Shown: positions 7,804 to 15,309 of the stretch, one piece after another
How the letters are laid out: the number at the start of each line of letters is the position of its first letter
Numbering within the stretch: position 1 is the first letter of the stretch
NCBI RefSeq assembly: GCF_020552705.1
Contig: NZ_JAJBZG010000001.1
Coordinates: 496,001-560,000 of the forward strand
Reading direction: 5' to 3'
DNA length: 64,000 nt
Source of the DNA: Christiangramia sediminis
Lineage (GTDB): Bacteria > Bacteroidota > Bacteroidia > Flavobacteriales > Flavobacteriaceae
Translations under genes and position numbers: made by a program
Notes under the pieces: generated by a model
The model's input: only the letters and a program-made list of their open reading frames with translations
Told to the model about the DNA's origin: nothing
The model's database searches: none

Positions 7804-8235
7804 TTACTTGATCTCAACAACTTCAAGATCAAAAACAAGGTCTTTACCAGCCAATGGGTGGTTAGCATCAACTACAATGCTTTCATCTTTAATTTCTGTT
7901 ACTACCAGGTTGATCTCACGACCATCTGGACCTTTAGATACTAGAGGCATTCCAACTTCCGGCTTTAATTCTTCAGGTAATTGATTTTTTTCAACTTCCT
8001 GAATTAATTCAGCTTTAGGCTCCCCGTAAGCTTCCTCTTTAGGTATATTGATCGTCTTTTTTTCGTTCACTTCCATGCCGATAAGACCTTCTTCAAAACC
8101 TGGGATAAGCTGACCCTGTCCTAGAGTGAACTCTATAGGCTCTCCGCGCTCTACTGAACTATCGAAAACCTGACCGTCTTCTAACTTCCCTGTGTAATGT
8201 ACCTTAACGGCGTCATTTTGCTTTACTTGACTCAT
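7804..8235 (-). CDS. FKBP-type peptidyl-prolyl cis-trans isomerase, SlpA/SlyD-like
   Basis: A 143-residue protein. VKVHYTGKLEDGQVFDSS and LGQGQLIPGFEEGLIGM are the FKBP core, split by an insert-in-flap region (about residues 70-115) as in SlyD/SlpA proteins. It lacks the His-rich metal-binding tail of E. coli SlyD and any signal peptide, so it should be a cytoplasmic folding catalyst. Monocistronic, with its own terminator. Confidence 0.92.
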   Translation of the reverse strand: MSQVKQNDAVKVHYTGKLEDGQVFDSSVERGEPIEFTLGQGQLIPGFEEGLIGMEVNEKKTINIPKEEAYGEPKAELIQEVEKNQLPEELKPEVGMPLVSKGPDGREINLVVTEIKDESIVVDANHPLAGKDLVFDLEVVEIK

Positions 8236-8432
8236 AAAAAGTATTTTTTCAATTTTAAATGTGGCTGTAACTAATTTTCAGCCATTTAATGCCAACTTGT
8301 GCAAGTACCCTGCCGAATGACAAATAACACGACAGATTAACCGATGATGACGCATTTTGTCATATTTTCATTAAATTAGGTGACGATTCTTATTAATATA
8401 ACCTCAAAACTACCAAACTAATTAGCTTAGAT

Positions 8433-9896
8433 ATGAGTAAAATAAAGAAAACCAGCAGTTTAGATTCCCGTAGGGATTTTATGAAGAAATCAGCAATCGC
8501 CGCAAGCGGATTTATGATCGTTCCCCGTCATGTATTAGGCGGCCCCGGTTTTATTGCACCAAGTGACAAGCTATTAATTGCAGGAATTGGAGTAGGAGGC
8601 AAAGGAGAATCAGATCTTACTAGCTTTTATGAAAGCGGAAAAGCAGAGATTGCATTTTTATGTGATGTAGATGACAGAAGGGCTGCTGCTTCAAGAAAAA
8701 GATTCCCGAAAGCTAAGTATTATAAGGATTACAGGGAATTATTTGATAAGGAATCAAAGAATTTTGATGCCGTGAGTGTTTCTACACCAGATCATAATCA
8801 TGCTGTTCAAACGATGGCTGCTATGGAACGTGGTAAACATGTGTATGTTCAAAAGCCTTTGACCCATGATATTTATGAAGCCCGTGCTTTAACTGAAGCT
8901 GCCAGAAAATATAAAGTGGTAACCCAAATGGGAAATCAGGGAGCTTCTGGAGACGGAGTGCGAAAAATGAAAGAATGGTACGATTCGGGATTGATAGGTG
9001 AAGTTGAAGAAGTTTATGTGTGGACCAACAGGCCTGTATGGCCGCAGGGAATTCCGTGGCCAAAATCATCTTCGCCGGTTCCATCTGAACTTGATTGGAA
9101 ACTCTGGCTTGGTACAGCACCTTATAAAGAATATGTAGATGGATTGGTACCATTTAACTGGCGAGGCTGGTGGGATTATGGAACCGGGGCACTGGGAGAT
9201 ATGGGATGCCACCTTATTGAACCACCGTTTAGTGTATTAGGCCTTAAATATCCAAAAGATGTTGAATGTAGTGTTGGTAGTGTATATGTAGATGAATTCC
9301 AAAGAGGATATTTCCCTGAAAGTTGTCCGCCTTCAAGCCACGTGATTATGAGTTTTGACGGAAAAGAAGCAAGTTCTAAAGATATCACCCTGCACTGGAT
9401 GGATGGTGGAATAAAACCAATGCGACCTGAAGAATTAGGTCCTGAAGAAACCTTTGGAGATGGGGGTAATGGAGCCCTTATCATTGGATCTAAAGGAAAG
9501 ATGATGTGTGGTACTTACGGATTGAATCCACGCTTACTTCCTACTTCAAAAACCGATGAAGTAAATGTTCCTCAAAAATATGAAAGAGTGCCTGGGGGAA
9601 TGGATGGTCATTACGCACAGTGGGTTGAAGCTTCGCTCGCAGGTTATGGCAATAAAGAAGTAAGCTCTCCATTTGATATTGCAGGACCTCTCACAGAATC
9701 CCTTCTTATTGCAAATCTGGCGATTAGAGGTTATGATATTCAGGAGACCAGGAAAAATTCAGATGGTGAAGACCGTATCTATTATCCGGGAAGAGATATT
9801 AAAATGATCTGGGATGCAGAGAATATGAAGGTTACTAACTTTGATGCAGTCAATCAGTTCGTGAAGCGGGAATATCCGGAAGGTTTTACTTTATAG
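8433..9896 (+). CDS. Gfo/Idh/MocA-family oxidoreductase with Tat signal
   Basis: A 487-residue protein. The N-terminus SRRDFMKKSAIAASGFMI is a twin-arginine signal, so the folded enzyme is probably exported with its cofactor bound. A Rossmann start follows (LLIAGIGVGGKGESD), then the Gfo/Idh/MocA nucleotide and active-site blocks SVSTPDHNHAV and YVQKPLTHDIYEA, whose EKP-type motif reads QKP here. These enzymes act on sugars or sugar derivatives using NAD(P). The replacement of Glu by Gln before KP is seen in many exported members. Substrate unknown. A 3D-domain lipoprotein follows six bases downstream. Confidence 0.88.
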   Translation: MSKIKKTSSLDSRRDFMKKSAIAASGFMIVPRHVLGGPGFIAPSDKLLIAGIGVGGKGESDLTSFYESGKAEIAFLCDVDDRRAAASRKRFPKAKYYKDYRELFDKESKNFDAVSVSTPDHNHAVQTMAAMERGKHVYVQKPLTHDIYEARALTEAARKYKVVTQMGNQGASGDGVRKMKEWYDSGLIGEVEEVYVWTNRPVWPQGIPWPKSSSPVPSELDWKLWLGTAPYKEYVDGLVPFNWRGWWDYGTGALGDMGCHLIEPPFSVLGLKYPKDVECSVGSVYVDEFQRGYFPESCPPSSHVIMSFDGKEASSKDITLHWMDGGIKPMRPEELGPEETFGDGGNGALIIGSKGKMMCGTYGLNPRLLPTSKTDEVNVPQKYERVPGGMDGHYAQWVEASLAGYGNKEVSSPFDIAGPLTESLLIANLAIRGYDIQETRKNSDGEDRIYYPGRDIKMIWDAENMKVTNFDAVNQFVKREYPEGFTL

Positions 9897-9902
9897 AGCT
9901 GA

Positions 9903-10355
9903 ATGTGTGATAAGAAAAACTTTTTTCTGAACTTAAATCAGTACTTATATCGTGCTATAGTATTATTAATATTATGGACATTAGCCTACTCTTGTAAAAG
10001 TAAAAAAGAAGAAGATGTAGATTGGATTACGGTTTGTGTGACAGCTACCGCCTATAATTCTTTAGGATATCAAACCGAAGGTCAACCCAATATAACAGCC
10101 TGGGGGGATACCTTGAAACCTGGAATGAACGCAATTGCCGTTTCCAGGGATCTTATAGAATTAGGATTGGATCATAACTCAAAAGTTAAGATTGAAGGTT
10201 TTGATAGTATTTTCTTGGTAAAAGATAAAATGCATTATCGCTGGAGAAATAAAATCGATATTTATATGGGGGAGAATGTAGAGAAAGCAAGGAAATTTGG
10301 CAGGAAAAAGCTTAATATCTCCTATATATTTCACAAGGACTCTATTTCAAATTAA
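9903..10355 (+). CDS. 3D-domain lipoprotein
   Basis: A 150-residue protein. A hydrophobic N-terminal segment ends in the lipobox-like LAYSC (Cys at about residue 31), followed by a charged linker. The rest matches the 3D double-psi beta-barrel domain: TATAYN, ITAWGDTL, NAIAVSRDL, VKIEGF and the final KIDIYMG with an aspartate, then AxxFGRKK. 3D domains are shared with MltA-type lytic transglycosylases and resuscitation factors, so a role in cell-wall turnover is plausible. The unusually long segment before the hydrophobic core is odd for a lipoprotein. Probably cotranscribed with the preceding oxidoreductase. Confidence 0.75.
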   Translation: MCDKKNFFLNLNQYLYRAIVLLILWTLAYSCKSKKEEDVDWITVCVTATAYNSLGYQTEGQPNITAWGDTLKPGMNAIAVSRDLIELGLDHNSKVKIEGFDSIFLVKDKMHYRWRNKIDIYMGENVEKARKFGRKKLNISYIFHKDSISN

Positions 10356-10401
10356 GTAGTGTAATATCTTTATCCTATATTCGAAATTTAAAAAATTATT
10401 G

Positions 10402-11475
10402 ATGTCTTTTTTTCGAAGTACCTTCTTATTGATTTTTATATTATTCATTCCTTTTCAAGGATCTTCACAAAAAACCGATTCTCTTAAGATTCAGAAAAAA
10501 TTAATAATAGGAATTACCGAAACTCCTCCTTTTGTCGAAATAAATCCTCAGGGATACTCCGGTTTAAGCATTTCTTCCTGGAAAATGGTGAATGAGCAAC
10601 TGCAGATGGAGTATGAGTTCAGAGAATATGATGATCTTGGAAGTCTGCTGGATGGAATTGAAAATGGAGAAGTAGACCTTAGCGTTAATCCAATTACGGT
10701 TACAGATAATCGTATGAAGCGCATGAATTTTTCCCAGCCTTACTTTATCTCTCATACCAGTGTGGCAAAAAAGAAAGAATCTAACATTTTAAAACATCTC
10801 AAGAATTTTTTTAGCTGGGATTTCTTTTCTGTCATAGCCCTTTTATTATTAGTCATATTTATATTTGGAAGTTTGGTTTGGTTTTTCGAGCGAAAGAAAA
10901 ACCCTGAAGAATTTGGAGGTAGTTTTAAGGGAGTTATGCAGGGATTCTGGTGGAGTGCGGTTACCATGACTACCGTGGGTTATGGAGATAAATCACCCAG
11001 AACCACCGGGGGTAGAATAGTGGGACTTATCTGGATGTTTATGGCGGTTATCATCATATCAAGTTTTACAGCGGGAATAGCTTCTTCCTTAACTGTAAAA
11101 AGTATCAATGAAGAAATAACCAACATTCAGGATCTGGAAAGATTCAAGGTAACCACGGTGAGCAGTTCAAGTTCACAGGAACTTCTGAATCTTTATAATA
11201 TTGAAAGTGATCTGGTAAACAGCGGCTCAGAAGGTCTGCAGGCTATTCTTGATGAGAAATCTACTCTTTTTGTATATGATGAACCTATTCTTAAATATGA
11301 GATAGAACGAAGAGATCTAGCCGACGATCTTGAAATTCTGGGTCAAAGCCTGAAAAAAGATTATTATAGCTATGCATTCCCGAAAGATTCAGAGCTTTTA
11401 GAAATAGTGAATCCGGTGCTAGTAAGAACACTTAAAAGCATGGAATGGGCTTCATTGGTTAAAGATTATAATTAA
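10402..11475 (+). CDS. Ionotropic glutamate-receptor-like K+ channel (GluR0 type)
   Basis: A 357-residue protein from the ATG at 10402 (a TTG lies one codon earlier). Signal peptide, then the first lobe of a periplasmic solute-binding domain (about 33-125), TM1 (about 141-162), a pore helix and K+ selectivity filter TVGYGD (about 191-196), TM2 (about 204-229), and the second ligand-binding lobe (about 235-355). This S1-TM-pore-TM-S2 layout is that of cyanobacterial GluR0, a tetrameric ligand-gated potassium channel. The filter indicates K+ selectivity; the ligand, probably an amino acid, cannot be read from sequence. Its last four bases overlap the convergent 44-residue gene. Confidence 0.88.
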   Translation: MSFFRSTFLLIFILFIPFQGSSQKTDSLKIQKKLIIGITETPPFVEINPQGYSGLSISSWKMVNEQLQMEYEFREYDDLGSLLDGIENGEVDLSVNPITVTDNRMKRMNFSQPYFISHTSVAKKKESNILKHLKNFFSWDFFSVIALLLLVIFIFGSLVWFFERKKNPEEFGGSFKGVMQGFWWSAVTMTTVGYGDKSPRTTGGRIVGLIWMFMAVIIISSFTAGIASSLTVKSINEEITNIQDLERFKVTTVSSSSSQELLNLYNIESDLVNSGSEGLQAILDEKSTLFVYDEPILKYEIERRDLADDLEILGQSLKKDYYSYAFPKDSELLEIVNPVLVRTLKSMEWASLVKDYN

Positions 11476-11606
11476 CTACCTAGTCCTAAATATCCTAATA
11501 AGATCCAAAGGATAATAAATACCACGATTATTCCAATGCAGCCACAGCCACCACCCAGTTTTTTAGCTCCCCAGCCTGCCAGGAGAGCCCTTAAGATATT
11601 CTTCAT
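11472..11606 (-). CDS. Tiny Gly/Cys membrane protein, 44 residues
   Basis: An ATG at 11606 opens a 44-codon frame. MKNILRALLAGWGAKKLGG is followed by GGCGCIGIIVVF and a hydrophobic segment of about 20 residues ending LLGYLGLGS. Composition is clearly that of a small single-pass membrane protein, with two cysteines (CGC) at the membrane edge. The stop codon overlaps the end of the channel gene by four bases. Short Gly-rich membrane proteins of this kind occur in Flavobacteria without known function. Confidence 0.6.
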   Translation of the reverse strand: MKNILRALLAGWGAKKLGGGCGCIGIIVVFIILWILLGYLGLGS

Positions 11607-11745
11607 AATTGATTGATTTTACTTATTAAATTTATAATCAACCGGAATGAAAATAATCTATATTATGAAATATTTAATTAATATTATTTTAAGTGTTTGA
11701 TTTTTAGTATATTGAACTCCGTTTTTGAAAACTACTAACCAATCA

Positions 11746-11898
11746 ATGTTTACTCAAGATAAATCAAATAGAAATTCTGATCTGGAATTTTTCCGGGCTG
11801 CAAGGAAAAATATAAATAAGATAATTTATATTGCAATTGCCATCATTATTGTTTTAGCAGTAGTAGCAATGACCGGTGTCTATTATGAATACTGGTAG
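11746..11898 (+). CDS. Small single-pass membrane protein, 50 residues
   Basis: An ATG at 11746 opens a 50-codon frame: a polar N-terminus (MFTQDKSNRNSDLEFF), a basic stretch (RAARKNINK), one transmembrane helix rich in Ile/Val/Ala, and a short aromatic end (YYEYW). It stops one base before the convergent gene at 11900. The clean basic-then-hydrophobic design supports a real gene, probably tail-anchored. Function unknown. Confidence 0.5.
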   Translation: MFTQDKSNRNSDLEFFRAARKNINKIIYIAIAIIIVLAVVAMTGVYYEYW

Positions 11899-11899
11899 A

Positions 11900-12544
11900 T
11901 TATTGCTTAATTTCATTCATGAGTAAAAAGGCTTTATTCACATATTCCTTTTCAAGAAACAGAGCAAAATAGTTTGATGTGGAGATCATTTCAAAAATTG
12001 GAATTCCTTCATACGCCAGCAATTTAAAAATATAAAAATACAAACCTACACTCTGCGAACTGTTCTTGGGCAGTTCAATCGTTATTGAAGAAAGTTCTTC
12101 TTTAATTGAAACTCTCACTTCACTTCTAAAACATTTTTCGACCAGATCTGTCAGCGAAGAAGATACCAGAATATTGCTTTCCTGATAGTTACTGGAATAA
12201 TTGAGATATACTCCGGTTTGATCTTTTACGGCTTCCATTAATTTAATCTTATTGGCGATAATAGTCTTGGAATTAAGGAAAGTATATTCTGTGATCCCCG
12301 AACGTACAATAATGTCTCCCAGTTCACGCAGACTCTGCATATTTACCTTGGTCCTGGTGGGGGCATAACGTCTTAGAGCCATAATGATACTTCCCTGTTT
12401 AACCGGTTTTCTCATTTCCTTTTCCACCTGAGTTTGAATATCAGCGGCTAAACCGCTAAAGTTTACGATATCTCTCGCAATCGCATCATCCAGAAATGGT
12501 TGATGCCTAATTATATCATGTACACAGGTAGTGATGGTCTTCAT
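11900..12544 (-). CDS. ACT-domain protein, putative aspartokinase-linked regulator
   Basis: A 214-residue cytoplasmic protein with no recognised enzyme domain. The N-terminal third looks helical and DNA-binding-like (ARDIVNFSGL, then SIIMALRRY). The C-terminal part, from LYFYIFKLLAYEGIPIFEM to EKEYVNKAFLLMNEI, has the beta-alpha-beta pattern of an ACT amino-acid-binding domain, and IFEMISTSNYF closely resembles the ACT segment of the divergent aspartokinase (IDMITTSEIAI). The two genes are divergent with a 100-base shared control region. A lysine or threonine sensor for that pathway is my inference. Confidence 0.65.
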   Translation of the reverse strand: MKTITTCVHDIIRHQPFLDDAIARDIVNFSGLAADIQTQVEKEMRKPVKQGSIIMALRRYAPTRTKVNMQSLRELGDIIVRSGITEYTFLNSKTIIANKIKLMEAVKDQTGVYLNYSSNYQESNILVSSSLTDLVEKCFRSEVRVSIKEELSSITIELPKNSSQSVGLYFYIFKLLAYEGIPIFEMISTSNYFALFLEKEYVNKAFLLMNEIKQ

Positions 12545-12567
12545 TGTTAATTATTGAACATTTTGTA

Positions 12568-12575
12568 CAAATGTA
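12568..12575 (-). promoter_or_regulatory. Candidate -7 box for the ACT-domain gene
   Basis: On the minus strand this reads TACATTTG, matching TAnnTTTG, 24 bases before the ATG at 12544. It lies in the A/T-rich divergent region shared with aspartokinase. Confidence 0.35.
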
Positions 12576-12644
12576 TATAAAATGAAATATAATTTTTGTG
12601 TCACTTTATTTTAATAATACCTATGCAGCCTGAATTTACTGGAT

Positions 12645-13976
12645 ATGAAAGTTTTAAAATTTGGTGGTACATCGGTTGGCTCTACTGCCAGCATTCGAAA
12701 TGTAAAGAATATTATTTCCAATCTTCCCGGGAATAAATTACTGGTATTATCGGCCATGTCTGGAGTCACCAATCATTTGGTGGAGATTTCAGATATGGTT
12801 AAAAGTGGAAGAATCTCTAAAATTTCTGAAAAAATAGAGTTTTTAAAAATTAAGCATTTCGAGCTAATAGACGAATTGATCTCCGATGAAATTTTCAATC
12901 AATCTGTAAAAGCTGAAATTCTTGCTCAACTGGAAGAACTTTTGCTGGTTTCTAACAGTGAATGGAACATGGAAACAGATGCGAAGATTACCACAACGGG
13001 AGAAAGGCTTTTGACTTTTATTTTCAGTTCTTATCTAAAAACTGAATCTTTAGATAATACATTGCTGGATGCCCGAAAATTTATGCATATAAGTAATCTG
13101 GAAAACCCTGACACAGGCCTGGTTGGAGAATTACTGAACGATATTCTAAAATCTTCTGAAGAGAGTGACATTTTAATTACTCAGGGTTTTGTGAGAATGG
13201 ATTCACAAGATAAAGTGAGCACTTTAAAAAGAGGAGGCAGCGATTATACTGCCACTATTTTGGGAGCGGCGATAAGAGCTACTGAAATCCAGATCTGGAC
13301 AGATATAAGCGGCCTGCACAATAATGATCCCAGGTTTGTTGAAAATACACAGCCGGTGTCGCAGTTGAGTTTTGAAGAAGCTGCCGAACTCGCATATTTT
13401 GGAGCTAAAATTCTACATCCTCAAACAATATCTCCGGTTATAGGAAAAAATATACCTGTTTATTTAAAAAATACATTCACCCCGGAAGCCACCGGTACCT
13501 GCATTAGTGCGTTAGCAGAAAGAAAGGGACTAAAAGCAATATCAGCGAAAGACGAGATTACGGCCATCAAGATCAAGTCCAACCGAATGCTGATGGCGCA
13601 TGGTTTTCTAAAAAAGATATTTGAAGTTTTTGACAAATATGAAACTTCGATTGATATGATCACCACGTCAGAAATCGCAATTTCATTGACGATAGATAAT
13701 ACTTCGAATCTTGATATAATTCTGGATGAGCTTGATAAATATGGAGAGATTAGCGTGGATGCTAACCATAGTATTATATGTGTGGTGGGCGAAGGGCTTA
13801 TAGAAGATAGAGGCACTTCCAGACTTTTTGAGATCTTACAGGATGTCCCCGTTAGAATGATCTCTTATGGAGGTAGTAATAATAATATTTCACTGCTGGT
13901 TGATACCAGAAATAAAATTGAGGTTTTGCAAAAGCTTAATGAAAAACTATTTGTGAAACAACTAAACTCTGTTTAA
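12645..13976 (+). CDS. lysC: Aspartate kinase (monofunctional, class III type)
   Basis: A 443-residue aspartokinase, catalysing ATP-dependent phosphorylation of L-aspartate, the first step to lysine, threonine and methionine. KFGGTSVGS at residues 5-13 is the kinase signature, TTGERLL and RGGSDYTATILGAA are substrate and nucleotide loops, and two ACT domains follow (about 305-440: AIKIKSNRMLMAHGFL and VGEGLIEDRGTSR). There is no fused homoserine dehydrogenase, and the length is normal for the single-function enzyme. It is divergent from an ACT-domain protein, suggesting dedicated control of the branch point. Confidence 0.93.
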   Translation: MKVLKFGGTSVGSTASIRNVKNIISNLPGNKLLVLSAMSGVTNHLVEISDMVKSGRISKISEKIEFLKIKHFELIDELISDEIFNQSVKAEILAQLEELLLVSNSEWNMETDAKITTTGERLLTFIFSSYLKTESLDNTLLDARKFMHISNLENPDTGLVGELLNDILKSSEESDILITQGFVRMDSQDKVSTLKRGGSDYTATILGAAIRATEIQIWTDISGLHNNDPRFVENTQPVSQLSFEEAAELAYFGAKILHPQTISPVIGKNIPVYLKNTFTPEATGTCISALAERKGLKAISAKDEITAIKIKSNRMLMAHGFLKKIFEVFDKYETSIDMITTSEIAISLTIDNTSNLDIILDELDKYGEISVDANHSIICVVGEGLIEDRGTSRLFEILQDVPVRMISYGGSNNNISLLVDTRNKIEVLQKLNEKLFVKQLNSV

Positions 13977-14017
13977 CGGTTTTGTTTGAGTTTGTTAAAC
14001 TGTTTTTTTGTGTAGTG

Positions 14018-14054
14018 AAAACCGCCGGGATGTATTTACAGCCGGCGGTTTTTT
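14018..14054. terminator. Bidirectional intrinsic terminator
   Basis: AAAACCGCCGG, a 13-base loop, then CCGGCGGTTTTTT. It sits between the convergent aspartokinase and glycosyltransferase genes, and on the right its T-run reaches the glycosyltransferase stop. Confidence 0.85.
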
Positions 14055-15285
14055 AATTTCGGCGTTTATTTTTTTCTTCAATGAATTTAGACATGAAATA
14101 GGTGCTTTTGTGTAAATGGTGTTTCAGCATCTTGCCTGTAAAATTTAATGATCGGTGAGTCTGGAGGTCATTAAAGAGTTTAGCTAACTCTTGTCTGAAA
14201 TGGCCTAAATATTCTGTTTTAAGGAAACGTTTATTAATAATTTCAAATCCCAATCCTTGTTTTTCTTTCCACAGGTCTTTTTCTGAATACAGCTCAACTG
14301 CTCTGATAATAAATTCTTTATCTGAATTAGTTATAAAACCATTCCACTTCATTTTGCCATTAATCCCTTCTGCTCCTAAAGGAGTGGTAACAGAAGGTGT
14401 CCCATTTTGCATAGCTTCTACCAGTTTACCTTTTAATCCTGCGCCAAACTGAATAGGAGCGAGGCAAAGCCTCCCATTTTTCATCACTTCTACTGAACTA
14501 TCTGCCCAGCCATTCACCATAAAATTCTCTTTTGGATTATGCAGATTTAAAACTTTTTGTGAGGGATAGGCACCATAGATCTGCATGCTGGCTTCAGGAA
14601 GTTTTTTCCTTATTTCCGGCCATATTTTTTCCTTTAAATAAAGTACCGCATTCCAGTTAGGTTCATGTAAAAAATTCCCAATGCTGATAAAATCTTTTCG
14701 TTCTTCAAATTCAGGAAGACGGTGTTGGTTTTCTTCCGTGATTTTTTCCAATAAAAATGGCAGGTAAAAGAGAATATTATCAGGAACCTGAAATTGGGAT
14801 TTTAGTAATTCTATTTCAATTTCTGAAATCATCAAACTAAGATCACATCTGTATATCGCGGCGATCTCTCTTTTAGCAATTTCTGAATCGAGATAAGATA
14901 CATCAGACTTTTCTTTATATGCTTGTTGACGTGCTTTACGCAGGAAATGAAGATCTTCTGTATCAAGAATTTTTATAGTTTCAGGACAAATATCATCAAC
15001 TCTCCATCCAAATTGTTCTTCCATCATAAAGCGATCAAAGAGCACCACATCTGGTTTTAATCTTTCAAGGAAAACATCAAATTCAGGATCATTTAATTTT
15101 ATTTTTTCAGTTTCAATTTCTAAAGCATTTAGATCTACTTTGTTATCGGTATCACGGGCCGTAGTAGCGAAAGTGATCTCATACTTCTCATTTTGAAAGA
15201 ACTCCAGTAATTGCATCATTCGGGTGCCTGCAGCCGAGGATTTTGGTTCCGGCCAGACATGTCCGATAACAAGCAATTTTGGCAT
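14053..15285 (-). CDS. Glycosyltransferase, GT4-like (group 1)
   Basis: A 410-residue soluble GT-B-fold enzyme. The N-terminal domain begins KLLVIGHVWPEPKSSAAGTR, a typical acceptor-side glycine-rich loop. The C-terminal donor domain holds ISIGNFLHEPNW, MQIYGAYPS and the family block LAPIQFGAGLKGKLVEAM followed by GTPSVTTPLGAEG, the sugar-nucleotide site. No neighbouring polysaccharide genes show what it glycosylates. The SLC13 transporter lies 24 bases upstream and may be cotranscribed. Confidence 0.85.
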   Translation of the reverse strand: MPKLLVIGHVWPEPKSSAAGTRMMQLLEFFQNEKYEITFATTARDTDNKVDLNALEIETEKIKLNDPEFDVFLERLKPDVVLFDRFMMEEQFGWRVDDICPETIKILDTEDLHFLRKARQQAYKEKSDVSYLDSEIAKREIAAIYRCDLSLMISEIEIELLKSQFQVPDNILFYLPFLLEKITEENQHRLPEFEERKDFISIGNFLHEPNWNAVLYLKEKIWPEIRKKLPEASMQIYGAYPSQKVLNLHNPKENFMVNGWADSSVEVMKNGRLCLAPIQFGAGLKGKLVEAMQNGTPSVTTPLGAEGINGKMKWNGFITNSDKEFIIRAVELYSEKDLWKEKQGLGFEIINKRFLKTEYLGHFRQELAKLFNDLQTHRSLNFTGKMLKHHLHKSTYFMSKFIEEKNKRRN

Positions 15286-15309
15286 ATAATTTTTTTCAAA
15301 AATAAGACT

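Noticed and set aside
8821-9484. Two 100-codon minus-strand frames
   Set aside because: Antisense to the Gfo/Idh/MocA gene; no signal, motif or start context.
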